This document shows positions 17,238 through 26,541 of a stretch of DNA of 40,533 nucleotides, piece by piece; within the stretch, counting starts at the first letter, position 1, and every line of letters starts with the position of its first letter. The notes below the pieces were generated by a model that saw only the letters and a list, made by a program, of their open reading frames with translations, was not told the DNA's origin and searched no databases. The DNA comes from Opitutaceae bacterium (lineage in GTDB: Bacteria; Verrucomicrobiota; Verrucomicrobiia; Opitutales; Opitutaceae), in the NCBI GenBank assembly GCA_030693515.1, contig JAUYAK010000044.1, positions 1 through 40,533 on the forward strand, read 5' to 3'. Position numbers and translations under genes: made by a program.

Positions 17238-18221
17238 ATGGCTAAAATCTACAACGACATCACCGAGACCATCGGCAACACCCCGCTCGTCCGCCTCAAC
17301 CGCACCGCCGCCGCCCACGGATCCCAGGCCGAGGTGCTCCTCAAGCTGGAATTCTTCAACCCCCTCTCGAGCGTCAAGGACCGCATCGGCTTCTCGATGA
17401 TCGACGACGCGCTGCGCACGGGGAAGATCAACGCCAAGACCGTCCTCATCGAGCCGACCTCCGGGAATACGGGCATCGCGCTCGCCTTCGTCGCCGCGGC
17501 CAAGGGCCTCAAGCTCATCCTCACCATGCCCGAGACGATGACGATGGAGCGCCGCAAGCTCCTCAAGGTGCTCGGCGCGCGCCTCGTCCTCACCGAGGGA
17601 CCCAAGGGCATGAAAGGCGCCATCGCCAAGGCCGAGGAACTCGCCGCTAAGATTCCCGGAGCCGTGATCCTCCAGCAATTCTCCAATCCCGCCAACCCCG
17701 CCATCCATCGCAAGACGACCGCCGAGGAAATCTGGCGTGACACCGACGGCAAGGTGGACTTCGTCGTCGCCGGCATCGGCACCGGCGGCACGATCACTGG
17801 CGTCGGCGAGGTGCTGAAGACGCGCAAGCCCGGCGTTAAGATCATCGCGGTCGAGCCCGACGCCTCGCCCGTGCTTTCCGGCGGCCAGCCCGGCCCGCAC
17901 AAGCTCCAGGGTATCGGCGCGGGCTTTGTGCCGCAGGTGCTCAACACCAAAATCTACGACGAGGTCATCCGTGTGAAGGAGGCCGACTCCGGCCCCGTCT
18001 CGAAACAGGTCAACACGCTCGACGGCATTCCGGTGGGCATCTCCTCCGGCGCGATGATCTGGGCCGCGCTTCAGCTCGCGAAGCGTCCCGAGAACAAGGG
18101 CAAGCAGATCGTCGTGATCGTGCCCTCGAGCAGCGAGCGCTACCTCTCCTCGTGGCTGTTTGCCGACATCAGTGTCGAGAGCGATTCGGTCGAGGATTTG
18201 TTCGCGCCGACGGCGAGTTGA
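17238..18221 (+). CDS. cysK: Cysteine synthase A (O-acetylserine sulfhydrylase)
   Basis: The 327-aa PLP enzyme makes L-cysteine from O-acetyl-L-serine and sulfide in the cytoplasm. The PLP Lys is K47 in SSVKDRIG, the substrate loop is EPTSGNTG (~73-80), the phosphate-binding loop is [10 protein letters not shown], and GIGAGFVP and GISSGAM follow. Length matches CysK (about 310-325 aa). The C-terminal tail ([11 protein letters not shown]) is slightly longer than usual. The leader before the ATG is CT-rich (ctccactccccctc) with no Shine-Dalgarno. Flanking SLC13 permeases suggest a sulfur assimilation context. CysM is the alternative, but the overall motif set fits CysK better. Confidence 0.96.
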   Translation: MAKIYNDITETIGNTPLVRLNRTAAAHGSQAEVLLKLEFFNPLSSVKDRIGFSMIDDALRTGKINAKTVLIEPTSGNTGIALAFVAAAKGLKLILTMPETMTMERRKLLKVLGARLVLTEGPKGMKGAIAKAEELAAKIPGAVILQQFSNPANPAIHRKTTAEEIWRDTDGKVDFVVAGIGTGGTITGVGEVLKTRKPGVKIIAVEPDASPVLSGGQPGPHKLQGIGAGFVPQVLNTKIYDEVIRVKEADSGPVSKQVNTLDGIPVGISSGAMIWAALQLAKRPENKGKQIVVIVPSSSERYLSSWLFADISVESDSVEDLFAPTAS

Positions 18222-18256
18222 GCCAGACAAATTCGGCGGCTGAAATACATTCCATT

Positions 18257-18292
18257 CAGCGAAACGGCGGCTTTTCGGCGGCCGTTGCGCTG
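18257..18292. terminator. Hairpin between convergent cysK and the 118-aa gene
   Basis: cagcgaaacggc (18257-18268) pairs with gccgttgcgctg (18281-18292) with one A/G mismatch, leaving a 12-nt loop. There is no clear T-run, so it is at best a weak or Rho-assisted terminator, but it lies exactly between two convergent genes. Confidence 0.4.
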
Positions 18293-18329
18293 GATGGGTG
18301 TATCGGTGGAAGTGGGTTTGGGTTGTTCG

Positions 18330-18686
18330 CTACGAGGGATAGCCAAGGGCCTGAAGCTGGAGGCGCACGTCCTTGAGCTTGCTCCCGAGTGGCTTGAACT
18401 GGAGCGCTCGAGGATAGCCGGAAATCGAGTGATGAATGCGCACAGCGGCAAAGAGCCAAGGATAGAAATCGCCGCGCCCGATTCGGATGACAGCCGTGCG
18501 CGGCAGGCGGAAATTTCCGCGGGTGCTGGTGAGGATCAGTTCATCCGGCGTTGCCGTGAGGCTGGCGAGGGGTTCCGGGCCGTAGGTGGAGGCGACATCG
18601 TCCGCGACATGGCCGGACCATTGGTAGCTCTGGGTGGCGTTGGATTTGGGATCGGAGGCGGGGATGACGTCTGTCGGGAGGTTCAT
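18330..18686 (-). CDS. Small PH-like uncharacterised protein (118 aa)
   Basis: It is soluble, with no signal peptide or membrane helix. After a variable N-terminus (~1-35) the sequence reads as a compact beta-rich domain: PLASLTATPDELILTS, NFRLPRTAVIRIGRG, YPWLFAAVRIHHS and ALQFKPLG. It ends in a helix (KLKDVRLQLQALGY). The strand pattern with an 'RIxH' core resembles bacterial PH-like domains, but I cannot assign a named family or a ligand. It lies 212 nt downstream of the second SLC13 gene on the same strand and converges with cysK. Amino-acid makeup and conserved-looking motifs argue for a real gene rather than a shadow. Confidence 0.6.
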   Translation of the reverse strand: MNLPTDVIPASDPKSNATQSYQWSGHVADDVASTYGPEPLASLTATPDELILTSTRGNFRLPRTAVIRIGRGDFYPWLFAAVRIHHSISGYPRALQFKPLGSKLKDVRLQLQALGYPS

Positions 18687-18898
18687 TGGGCGATCGGATT
18701 GGCCCCGCCGAGACAGCCAGCGACCACAGCTCGTTTGTGATCCGCAAGGGGATCGCAGTCGGGCGGCAGAGGCTCGCGTTCACGCCGGGTGATGAGCGAG
18801 ACAGTGGCCCGACTGTCTCAATTGCCTTCAGGAGGTTACCCCCCGAACCCACGACAAAGAGGCACGGCTTTGGTCGCAGTGCAACTGCCATCGAAGTT
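18687..18898. other. 212-nt intergenic segment with an 8-bp inverted repeat
   Basis: No credible gene is seen. gagacagt (18798-18805) and actgtctc (18812-18819) form a perfect 8-bp inverted repeat with a 6-nt spacer. It could be a hairpin at the end of the SLC13 transcript or an operator for the 118-aa gene downstream on the minus strand. Confidence 0.4.
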
Positions 18899-20701
18899 TC
18901 AAAATGGCCAGAAGCGCGGAATCAGCCAGACGCAGATTCCCCAGAACAGAAGATTCAGCGGGAGCCCGATGCGCACATAGTCCGCGAAACGGTAGCCTCC
19001 GGCGTGCTGGACCATGGCGTTGGTCTGATACCCGACCGGCGTGCAGAAACTGGTCGAAGCGGCGAAACAAACAGCCATGAGCAGCGGCCGTGCATCGATA
19101 TCCAACGAGGCGGCGACAGCCATGGCAATCGGCGCAAGCAGGACCGCGGTGGCCCCGTTGCTCATGAACTCGGTGAGGACTGCGGTGATCAGGTAAAGCA
19201 CCGCCAACGCCGCCACCGGTCCCCAAGGTCGCGCGATCCCGACGGCGCCTTCCGCCAGCAGCGCCGCCGCGCCCGATTTTTCCATGACGAGTCCGAGCGG
19301 CAAAGCCCCGGCCAGCAGAAAAATGACCTTCCAGTTGATGGCCTCGCACGCCTCCTCGATTGAGAGACAGCGCGTGGCCACCAAGGCCACGCAGCCGCAG
19401 AGGGCCGCGGGCAGAATGGGCACCATGCCGGTGGCCGCCATCAGCACGACAGCGACGAAGATGCCCAACGCGAGCGGCACCTTGGCGCGGCGCAGCGCGG
19501 GTTCTTCGATGCGATCCAGCATCAGGAATTCCTGATCGTCGCGCAGCCGTGCCAGTTCCTCCTTCGGACCCAGCACCAGGAGCGCATCGCCGGCGCCGAG
19601 TCGGGCCACCGCCAGGCGCACAAAGGGGAGTCTCTCCCGGCTGCGCAGGCCGAGGACCAGGCAGCGATGATGCCGGCGGAAATCCACTTGCTCCAGTGTC
19701 CGGCCCACCAGCCGGGAACCCGGAGCCAGCACGACCTCCGCGAGATGCACGGGATGATTGCCCATCATCTCCGCGCCAAAGCGGAACTCGGGCTCGCTCT
19801 TTAACCGCCACGCCGTCCGCAAGGGCATCAGCTCCGTCGCGGGCGCCTCCAGCAGCAGCACATCGTCCGCGGCAAAGACCAGCCCGGGTTCCGGCCAGAT
19901 CGAGGTGCCGGAGCGCAGCACGGTCAGGAGCTGGACCTTTTGATCCCGGCCGAAGCCGCTCTCCGCGAGCGTCCGTCCCACGAGGGGCGAGCCATTCAAT
20001 ATCCGCAGTTCCGTGACATACTCTGACACCTGGTAGCTCGGCGCCCCGCTCCGGCCGGTCCGATCGGGCAGCAGCCAGCGCCCCATGATCGCCACATAGA
20101 GGATGCCAGCCCCGCACAAGACCGCTCCCAAGGGCAGAAACTCAAACAGACTGAACGCGCCATGTCCGGCCCGTTCGGAAATGGAACTGACCAGCAGATT
20201 GGTTGACGTGCCGATCAGCGTGCAGACTCCGCCGAATTGCGAGGCGTAGGAGAGCGGGATCAAAAAGCGCGACGCGGGCGAACTGCTGCGCGCACTCGCC
20301 GTCAGGACGATGGGCAGAAAAATCGCCACCGCGGCCGTATTGTTGACGAACGCGGAGAGCAGACACGCCACCGCCATCAGCATGACGACGAAAATCAAGC
20401 GATGCCCCGCCAGACGGGCGAGGACCGGGCCAAACCACCCAATCACCCCGGTGTGCTGCAGGCCTGCGCTCAGGACGAACATCGCAGCCACAGTAAGCGT
20501 GGCCGGATTACTGAACCCCGCCACCCCTTCGTCGAGGGTGATCCAGTGCGAGGCCCGCAGGCCCGGAATCCACGGAATCACCAGCGCAATGAGCAGGCAC
20601 GTGGTCAGCGCCATCATCGCCACGAGTGCGGCCGGATACCTCTCGGTGACGAAGAGGTATCCCGTTGCAATGACAACGAGGAGGGCGAGGGCGATTTCCA
20701 T
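18899..20701 (-). CDS. Second SLC13/DASS-family permease with TrkA-C domains (600 aa)
   Basis: Same architecture as the permease at 15297-17090, and clearly a diverged paralogue. The first half has SAFVNNTAAVAIF and CTLIGTSTNLLVSS, followed by two TrkA-C domains (SPLVGRTLAESGF...FAADDVLLLE and SRLVGRTLEQVDF...GAGDALLVLG). The second half has MSNGATAVLLAPIA and VGYQTNAMVQ. The cytosolic insert probably senses a small ligand and gates the carrier. The substrate is likely an inorganic or small organic anion, with sulfate favoured by the nearby cysK. The gene is followed after 212 nt by a small PH-like gene and preceded by mtnA on the same strand. Sequence divergence from its neighbour suggests different affinity or substrate. 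Confidence 0.9.
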   Translation of the reverse strand: MEIALALLVVIATGYLFVTERYPAALVAMMALTTCLLIALVIPWIPGLRASHWITLDEGVAGFSNPATLTVAAMFVLSAGLQHTGVIGWFGPVLARLAGHRLIFVVMLMAVACLLSAFVNNTAAVAIFLPIVLTASARSSSPASRFLIPLSYASQFGGVCTLIGTSTNLLVSSISERAGHGAFSLFEFLPLGAVLCGAGILYVAIMGRWLLPDRTGRSGAPSYQVSEYVTELRILNGSPLVGRTLAESGFGRDQKVQLLTVLRSGTSIWPEPGLVFAADDVLLLEAPATELMPLRTAWRLKSEPEFRFGAEMMGNHPVHLAEVVLAPGSRLVGRTLEQVDFRRHHRCLVLGLRSRERLPFVRLAVARLGAGDALLVLGPKEELARLRDDQEFLMLDRIEEPALRRAKVPLALGIFVAVVLMAATGMVPILPAALCGCVALVATRCLSIEEACEAINWKVIFLLAGALPLGLVMEKSGAAALLAEGAVGIARPWGPVAALAVLYLITAVLTEFMSNGATAVLLAPIAMAVAASLDIDARPLLMAVCFAASTSFCTPVGYQTNAMVQHAGGYRFADYVRIGLPLNLLFWGICVWLIPRFWPF

Positions 20702-20797
20702 CGAAGAAAAACGGATGAGGCCGGGGACTAAATCCTACGAGACGCACGAATCAGCGCATCCCCGAAATCGGACCCAAGCGGGCTGACAGGATGCGCC

Positions 20798-21889
20798 TCA
20801 TCGTTCGGGGAAGAGTTTTCTCAACTCGGCGGCGTTGGCGGCGCAGACGCCACGCTCGGTGATCAGGCCGGTGACGAGGCGCGCCGGCGTGACATCGAAG
20901 GCGGGATTGGCCGCGACACTGCCAGCCGGGAGGATGTCCACGGTGGCCACCGTGCCGTCGGGCAGGCGGCCCTGGACGTGCGAAACCTCGCGGCCGGAGC
21001 GCTCCTCGATCGGAATCTCGCGCAGGCCGTCGCCCAGCGTCCAGTCGATGCTCGGCGAGGGCGCGGCGACGTAGAAAGGCACGCCGTTGTCGTGTGCGGC
21101 GAGGGCCTTGAGGTAGGTGCCAATCTTGTTGCACACGTCGCCGTGCGCCGTCGTGCGATCGGTGCCGACGATCACGAGATCGACGCGGCCGTGTTGCATC
21201 AGGTGGCCGCCGGCGTTGTCGACGATCACGGTGTGCGGCACACCGTGGTTGAGCAGCTCCCACGCGGTGAGGCTGGCCCCTTGGTTGCGCGGGCGGGTTT
21301 CATCGACCCACACGTGCACTGCGATGCCGGCGTCGTGCGCCGCGTAGATCGGCGCGGTCGCGGTGCCGTAATCCACGCTGCACAGCCAGCCGGCGTTGCA
21401 GTGGGTGAGGATGTTGACGGGTGCGCCGGCCGGTTTGCGCGCCGCGATCGCCTGGAACAACGGCAGGCCGGCGGCACCGAGGGCGCGGTTGATCGCGACA
21501 TCCTCGTCGCAAATCTCCGCGGCGAGGTGGCGGGCGGCGGTCGCGCGCTGCCCAGCGGGTAGCGGCGTGAGGCGCGCCCGCATCCGATCGAGTGCCCAAC
21601 GGAGATTCACCGCGGTGGGCCGGGTCGCGAGCAGAGTGGCGTGGGCGCGGGCGAGCGCGGCATCGGTGGCGTCGCTCCGCAACGCGAGCCAGAGACCCCA
21701 GGCGGCGGTGGCACCGATGAGCGGCGCCCCGCGCACCAGCATCGCGCGGATCGCGTGGGCGGCCTCGTCGAGCGTGGCGAGCCGCACGGTGACGAACTCA
21801 TGGGGCAGCCGAGTCTGGTCGATGATCTCGACGGCGGTGCCGTCGGTGGTCGGCCAGATCGTGCGGGTGGGGTGGCCTTGGACGTTCAT
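20798..21889 (-). CDS. mtnA: S-methyl-5-thioribose-1-phosphate isomerase
   Basis: The 363-aa enzyme converts methylthioribose-1-phosphate to methylthioribulose-1-phosphate in the methionine salvage pathway. Diagnostic motifs are [11 protein letters not shown] (~53-63), the catalytic Cys C164 in THCNAGWLC, the general-acid Asp D244 in [11 protein letters not shown], and the nucleotide-like fold end NPAFDVTPA. It is related to eIF2B subunits, but those lack the HCNAG site. Length fits MtnA. It starts 12 nt after the ctaG stop, so the two may share a transcript, although the functions are unrelated. No other methionine-salvage gene is present in the window. Confidence 0.95.
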   Translation of the reverse strand: MNVQGHPTRTIWPTTDGTAVEIIDQTRLPHEFVTVRLATLDEAAHAIRAMLVRGAPLIGATAAWGLWLALRSDATDAALARAHATLLATRPTAVNLRWALDRMRARLTPLPAGQRATAARHLAAEICDEDVAINRALGAAGLPLFQAIAARKPAGAPVNILTHCNAGWLCSVDYGTATAPIYAAHDAGIAVHVWVDETRPRNQGASLTAWELLNHGVPHTVIVDNAGGHLMQHGRVDLVIVGTDRTTAHGDVCNKIGTYLKALAAHDNGVPFYVAAPSPSIDWTLGDGLREIPIEERSGREVSHVQGRLPDGTVATVDILPAGSVAANPAFDVTPARLVTGLITERGVCAANAAELRKLFPER

Positions 21890-21901
21890 GGCGGCGGGGT
21901 G

Positions 21902-22678
21902 CTATTTGTTTTCCCCATACCAGCGGTAGAACGCCACGCCAAGGGCTGCGAGCGACACGAACACGCCGGCGAGCTTCATCATCACGCCGGCAAGCAGCTG
22001 ATCCTGCGCCGCGCTGAAATCGGCGATGAGGCGCGGGGCAAATTCGTAGGTGGGGTAGAGGACATCCTGCGAGAACGTGATGTAGGCGAAGAGGGGTGTC
22101 ATCGCGATCAGGACGCCGAGCAAGTAGACCATCTGGACCCCGTAGCTGCGGCGCGGCAGCAGGCGCGAGGGGCTGAGGAGCGGCCACCAGAAGAGCACGC
22201 CGACGCCGAAAAACATCACGTGCTCGAGCACATGCACGAGCTTGTCGCGCAGCGCGAGGTCGTAGAGCGAGGGCATGTGCCAGACGCCGATCACGACCGA
22301 ATAGAGGAGTCCGGCGACGAGCGGATTCGTGAGCAGGCGGAGCGGTGCGCGGACCCACGCCGGCGACAGCGCGGCATCGACCATCCAGCCGGGCAGGCCG
22401 AGCAGGAAGAGGATGGCCGCGGGATAGATCAGCAACTGGTGCTGGAACATGTGCGCCGAGAAAAGGAACCGCTCGCCGATCTGGTCCAGCGGTGATCCGA
22501 CCGCGAGATAGAAGGTGAGCAGCGCCGCGCCGAACAGCCAGGCCTCGCGTCGCGGAAACGGCACGCCCGGCGCGAGCCGCGCGCGCAGCGGGCCGGCGAG
22601 CGCGGCCCACAGCCACCCGAGCAGCACGAGGCCGCCCACGAGCCAGGGTTCGTTATGCCAATGCTGCCAGTCGATCAT
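21902..22678 (-). CDS. ctaG: Cytochrome c oxidase assembly factor CtaG (caa3 type)
   Basis: The 258-aa inner-membrane protein has about seven helices and the His motifs of the Caa3_CtaG family: HMFQHQLLIYP, WHMPSLYDLAL, HVLEHVMFF and LFWWPLL. In Bacillus, CtaG of this family is needed for active caa3 oxidase, probably in copper-site assembly. I chose the ATG at 22678 (MIDWQHWHNEP) because it precedes the first helix; the open frame further upstream is antisense to the DUF2157 gene. It lies about 2.6 kb from the ctaC-F operon. mtnA follows closely. Confidence 0.87.
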   Translation of the reverse strand: MIDWQHWHNEPWLVGGLVLLGWLWAALAGPLRARLAPGVPFPRREAWLFGAALLTFYLAVGSPLDQIGERFLFSAHMFQHQLLIYPAAILFLLGLPGWMVDAALSPAWVRAPLRLLTNPLVAGLLYSVVIGVWHMPSLYDLALRDKLVHVLEHVMFFGVGVLFWWPLLSPSRLLPRRSYGVQMVYLLGVLIAMTPLFAYITFSQDVLYPTYEFAPRLIADFSAAQDQLLAGVMMKLAGVFVSLAALGVAFYRWYGENK

Positions 22679-22783
22679 GCCGGGAAGACAAGAGAGTGCC
22701 GCGCCGCGCGGGAAACTAAAAGCGGTGGAGATTCGATTTGATATTCCAACGCGCGACGGCATGGCTTCCGCGGCACAAGCCGC

Positions 22784-24106
22784 ATGAACCGACACATCCG
22801 CTGGGTTCGGACCGAGATCGCGCGCTGGGAGACGGACGGACTTGTCACGCCCGAGCAGGGCCGGTTGCTGCGGCAACGCTACCCGGAGCCTGCGGACACC
22901 GCTTCGTGGGGCACCATCGTGTTTGCGAGCGCGGGGGCGGTGGTGGTCGGCCTCGGCGTGATCCTGCTCTTCGCCTACAACTGGGACGCGATTCCGAAGT
23001 TCGCCAAACTCGGCCTCGTGTTCGCTTCGCTGGTGGCGGCGCACGTCGTCGGCCTGCGTTGGAGCGGGCGCGACGACTGGCGGCGCAACGCCGGCGCGAC
23101 GGTGAGCCTGCTGGGCACGATGCTGTTCGGGGCCGGAATCTGGCTGATTGCTCAGATCTACCATATCGACGAGCACTACCCGAACGGCTTCCTGCTCTGG
23201 GCGCTCGGCGCGGGGGTGATGGCGTGGGCGCTCGGGTCGGTGCTGCAAGCGATGCTCGCGGCGGTGCTGCTCGCGATCTGGGGCGGCTGCGACGTGCTTG
23301 ATTTTCATACGGGCAACGCGTGGGCGCTGCTGCTGGTCGCGGTGGGCATCGGTCCGCTGGCGTGGCGGCGTCAGTCGGCGGTGCTGCTCGGCGTCGTTCT
23401 CGGCACGGTGCAGTTCCTGATGCTGGCCAACGTGGGTGCCTTCGGCACGGGCGCGGATATGATGACGACTTCGTTGGCGTGGGGCGCGGGCCTGATCGCG
23501 ATGGCGCGCCTGATGGCGGGCGGCTGGCTGGGGTTCGGCGGCGGTGCCGGCGTGGCGTCGGCCTTCGGTTACACGACGGTGGTGGGGTGCGCGTATGTGA
23601 TGAGTTTCCGTCCCGGCTGGAACTACGCGCGGGACGTGGAGCGGGCGCTGGGGGCCGAGCAGATTATCGCGTGGGTCGCGAGCTGGACTGTCTTCGCTCT
23701 CGCGGCCGTGACGTGGGGCGTTGTCGCGGTGCGCGCGGCCACGCGCAAATTGGAGCCGCTTTCGTGGACGGAATGGCTCGTGCCTGTGATGCTCGCCTAC
23801 TGCTACGTGCTCGTCTGGGGACGCCTCGCGGTGTTCGCGGAAATCGGGCCGCATTCGTTCAGCCTCTTGCTGATGGGCATCGCGGCGGGCTGGATGTGGC
23901 GCGGTTGCCGCGAGGGTCTCCTGCGGCCCACGGTCTTGGGTTCGCTCTTGCTGGCGGCGGTGGTGCTCGCCCGGTATGCCGACTTGTTCCACAGCCTCGC
24001 GACGCGCGGGCTGGCGTTCCTGCTGTTGGGCGGGGCGCTGATGGCGGAGGGAATCTATTTTCGGAGGCGGCGCGCGGCCCTGGCCGTGGTCGAGAAGGCA
24101 CCATGA
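22784..24106 (+). CDS. DUF2157 membrane protein (440 aa)
   Basis: The soluble N-terminal ~35 residues have a helical 'EIARWETDGLVTPEQGRLLRQRY' look, the usual start of DUF2157. About twelve hydrophobic helices then begin at ~43 (GTIVFASAGAVVVGLGVILLF, YNWDAIPKFAKLGLVF). The polytopic integral protein has no known transport or catalytic motif, and DUF2157 has no established function. The stop overlaps the next start as ATGA. That next gene encodes a GDYXXLXY protein, a pairing that I recall from other bacteria. Start codon at 22784 follows no Shine-Dalgarno. Confidence 0.85.
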   Translation: MNRHIRWVRTEIARWETDGLVTPEQGRLLRQRYPEPADTASWGTIVFASAGAVVVGLGVILLFAYNWDAIPKFAKLGLVFASLVAAHVVGLRWSGRDDWRRNAGATVSLLGTMLFGAGIWLIAQIYHIDEHYPNGFLLWALGAGVMAWALGSVLQAMLAAVLLAIWGGCDVLDFHTGNAWALLLVAVGIGPLAWRRQSAVLLGVVLGTVQFLMLANVGAFGTGADMMTTSLAWGAGLIAMARLMAGGWLGFGGGAGVASAFGYTTVVGCAYVMSFRPGWNYARDVERALGAEQIIAWVASWTVFALAAVTWGVVAVRAATRKLEPLSWTEWLVPVMLAYCYVLVWGRLAVFAEIGPHSFSLLLMGIAAGWMWRGCREGLLRPTVLGSLLLAAVVLARYADLFHSLATRGLAFLLLGGALMAEGIYFRRRRAALAVVEKAP

Positions 24107-25179
24107 AGGTGCGGCTCGTCATCGCCGCCTCGGCGGTCGCGCTGCAGGTGCTGGCGCTCGGCTTCATGGCCGGTCAGCGCGAGGTGGTGCTGCATACGGG
24201 CCAGCGGATCTGGCTGCGGACCGCGCCGGTCGATCCGCGCGACAAGATGCGGGGCGACTACGTGCGGCTCCGCTACGACATCTCGGAGGTCCCGCGCGAA
24301 TTGTGGCGCGGCGGACTCGAGGCGCGATTCGCGGCCCGGACCGAGGTCTACTCCCGGCACCGCAACCACCGCGATCTGCCGGTCTATGCGACGCTGCGGA
24401 ACGGCGAGGCGGGCGTGGCCGAGCTGGTCTCCTTGAGCGACGAGCGTCCGGCGGGCGGGCTTTTTTTGGCGGGTCGGGTGAACTATCTCGACGGCGACCT
24501 CCTGCTCGTGCGCTACGGCGTCGAGGCGATGTTCACGGAGCAGGGCAAGGCGCAGCGGATCGAGGACGCGCGCCTCCAGGAGCGGCCCGGCAACCCGCTC
24601 AACACCGAGGTCGCCGTGAACGCGGCGGGCCTCGCCGTGCTGCGTGGCTACCGCTGGGAACCGCTCGGGCTCGCCGCGACGTTCGAGCGCGTAACGATGC
24701 CGGCTGAGACCAATCCCGACGGCGCGCCGCGCCGGGCGGGGCGGCAATTCATCCGCCGGGTGAAGCTCGAATTGAAAAACCACGGGCCGGAGGATGTGGC
24801 GGTCGTCGATCTATCGGGTGGCGGATCGTGGCGGCTCGTGCCGAACGAGCGACTCAGGGCCGGCGCGCACTATCGCTGGAGCGGTGTCGGCGAGACTGCG
24901 GCGAAGCCGACGGCGGCCGACGTCATTCTGCTGAAGCCAGGGGAGGTCCGCACCATGTTCGTCGATCTCATGGAACCTCGGTGGTTCGTCGCCGACACGC
25001 GCAAGCCCGACTCACCGCCAATCCCGCTGCGCGATGCGCAGGAAGGCTGGTTTGGGAGTTTCCGACTCGAGTATGCGCCACCGGCGAAGGCGGATGTCGC
25101 CGGGCTGCCGCACGCGGACCTGATTCGGCATGGGCGGTTGGTCACGCGCGCCTTCAACGCGACGGTGACGATGGATTGA
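24103..25179 (+). CDS. GDYXXLXY-domain membrane-anchored protein (358 aa)
   Basis: The ATG at 24103 overlaps the DUF2157 stop and begins a signal-anchor helix (VRLVIAASAVALQVLALGFMA). The motif MRGDYVRLRYDI (~49-60) is the defining GDYxxLxY. A second family segment, LLLVRYGVEAMFTEQGKAQRIED, lies at ~146-168. About 190 extra C-terminal residues (from ~170) form a beta-rich region with FERVTMPAETNP, IRRVKLELKNHG and LKPGEVRTMF, longer than many family members. It probably faces the periplasm. Function unknown; translational coupling implies a complex with the DUF2157 protein. Confidence 0.82.
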   Translation: MKVRLVIAASAVALQVLALGFMAGQREVVLHTGQRIWLRTAPVDPRDKMRGDYVRLRYDISEVPRELWRGGLEARFAARTEVYSRHRNHRDLPVYATLRNGEAGVAELVSLSDERPAGGLFLAGRVNYLDGDLLLVRYGVEAMFTEQGKAQRIEDARLQERPGNPLNTEVAVNAAGLAVLRGYRWEPLGLAATFERVTMPAETNPDGAPRRAGRQFIRRVKLELKNHGPEDVAVVDLSGGGSWRLVPNERLRAGAHYRWSGVGETAAKPTAADVILLKPGEVRTMFVDLMEPRWFVADTRKPDSPPIPLRDAQEGWFGSFRLEYAPPAKADVAGLPHADLIRHGRLVTRAFNATVTMD

Positions 25180-25260
25180 AGCCTGTCGGGACGATTCCCA
25201 ACGGACCCCGCGGGCGAGCCTGGCGGCTGCGAGAACTTCATCAGGGCGCGAACCCAGCGC

Positions 25261-25287
25261 AAAAAAAGGCGGCCCGCAGGCCGCCTT
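25261..25287 (-). terminator. Rho-independent terminator of the ctaC-D-E-F operon
   Basis: aaggcggcc (25266-25274) pairs perfectly with ggccgcctt (25279-25287) across the loop cgca. Read on the minus strand, the stem is followed by a run of seven T (25267-25261). It lies 31 nt after the ctaF stop and between convergent genes. Confidence 0.92.
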
Positions 25288-25317
25288 GATGAGAATTCCC
25301 GGCGGGTGCGGACTCGC

Positions 25318-25647
25318 TCAGGTCGGCAGCGGCAGGCTGGCCTCGGCGCCGAAGAGCGCGAGCAAGCCCCACATGGTGCCGGCGGCGAGCACGAGACCGA
25401 TGAAGAACATAACCGTGCAGAACGGTTTGTCCCATCGCAGGTGCATGAAATAGAAGATCACGAACATGAACTTCACCGTGGAGAGCACGACGAGGCTCGT
25501 GACGAGAATCCATTTTGCGAAGGGTAGGTAGACCGCGATGATTTCGACGCCGGTGATGACGGCGAGCAGTAGTGCGATCTGGACGTAGATCTGGAATTTG
25601 CTGACGTCGTGGTCGTCGTGACCGTGGGCGTGGGCGGGAGCGCTCAT
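25318..25647 (-). CDS. ctaF: Cytochrome c oxidase subunit IV (prokaryotic COX4 family)
   Basis: The 109-aa protein has a His-rich cytosolic N-terminus (PAHAHGHDDHD) and three hydrophobic helices: IALLLAVITGVEIIAVYL, WILVTSLVVLSTVKFMFVIFYFMHL and FFIGLVLAAGTMWGLLALF. The 'KFMFVIFYFMHLRW' segment is characteristic of bacterial subunit IV. It is a small accessory subunit, last in the operon, overlapping the ctaE stop as ATGA and followed by a terminator. Confidence 0.9.
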   Translation of the reverse strand: MSAPAHAHGHDDHDVSKFQIYVQIALLLAVITGVEIIAVYLPFAKWILVTSLVVLSTVKFMFVIFYFMHLRWDKPFCTVMFFIGLVLAAGTMWGLLALFGAEASLPLPT

Positions 25648-26492
25648 GGGAGGTATTCGAGGAGATAGACCGCGGTGAAGATGACGATCCAGACGATGTC
25701 GACGAAGTGCCAGTAGAGGCCCATGCCTTCGACGTCGATCGCGTTGGCTTCGTTGAACTGCACCTTGCCGCGCGGCCGGGCGAAGTAAAAGGCGAGGAGG
25801 CCGTAGGCGAGCAGGGTGATCGCGATGTAGATGTATTCGTGGCCGAAGAACGCGCCAACCGCTCCGCCGAACGTCGGCGTTACTTGCAAGGCGTGCACCA
25901 AGCCCAGCGTGACCTTGAGGGAGCCGAGCAGCGCGACGAGCAGCGTCGCGACGTGGAGGAGTTGCTGGCTGAACCAGCCCTTGTCACTGGCGACCTTGAA
26001 GGAGCGCACATACATGAGGCCGAGCCAGAGGACGCCGATGGCGACGTGACAGCCGTGGGTGCCGGTGAGGGTGTAGAACGTCGTGCCGAGGAGGCTGTTC
26101 GACAGCGTCATGTTCTTGTCCTTCACGAAGTGGTCGAACTCGTAAACCTGGCACCCCAGGAAGATCATGCCGAAGAAGATCGTGGTGAGGAGCGACCAGC
26201 GGCAGCTCTTTACATTGCCCTTCTGGATCGCGGTGACGGCGAGCGCCATCATCAGCGACGACATGAGCAGGATGAACGTGGAGAACGACGTGAGCTCGGG
26301 GCTGAAGACGACCTTGGGGTCGAGGCCGCCCGCCGGCGGATGCAGCCGGTAGATCAGATGGGTCGAGATGAGCGCGCCGAAGAACATGCAGTCCGACGCG
26401 AGGAAGGTCCACATGAGGAGCTTCTTGTTCGGAATGCCCGTCGAAGTGCTCGGGTCGTGATGGTGATCGATGGTGGCCGCGTGGCTGCTCAT
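25644..26492 (-). CDS. ctaE: Cytochrome c oxidase subunit III with an internal two-helix insertion
   Basis: The 282-aa protein starts at the ATG at 26492, just before a His-rich segment. KLLMWTFLASDCMFFGALI and TLTGTHGCHVAIGVLWL are the conserved subunit III signatures, and the end YWHFVDIVWIVIFTAVYLL is the canonical last helix. Between the conserved helix ending near residue 165 and that last helix, most bacterial subunits III have a short loop. Here there are about 75 extra residues (~172-245) with two predicted membrane helices (LLHVATLLVALLGSLKVTLGL, YIYIAITLLAYGLLAFYF). The oxidase core role is unchanged in principle: it stabilises subunit I and proton uptake. It lies 49 nt after ctaD. 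Confidence 0.92.
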   Translation of the reverse strand: MSSHAATIDHHHDPSTSTGIPNKKLLMWTFLASDCMFFGALISTHLIYRLHPPAGGLDPKVVFSPELTSFSTFILLMSSLMMALAVTAIQKGNVKSCRWSLLTTIFFGMIFLGCQVYEFDHFVKDKNMTLSNSLLGTTFYTLTGTHGCHVAIGVLWLGLMYVRSFKVASDKGWFSQQLLHVATLLVALLGSLKVTLGLVHALQVTPTFGGAVGAFFGHEYIYIAITLLAYGLLAFYFARPRGKVQFNEANAIDVEGMGLYWHFVDIVWIVIFTAVYLLEYLP

Positions 26493-26541
26493 GGTTCGGT
26501 GGAAGGGAACTCTAAGTTCGGAGTGGAGGAGGGCCGGGGGC

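Noticed and set aside
22679-23992. N-terminal extension of ctaG to give a 696-aa product
   Set aside because: The extension is antisense to the DUF2157 gene, Arg/His-rich, and precedes a good ATG at the true first helix.
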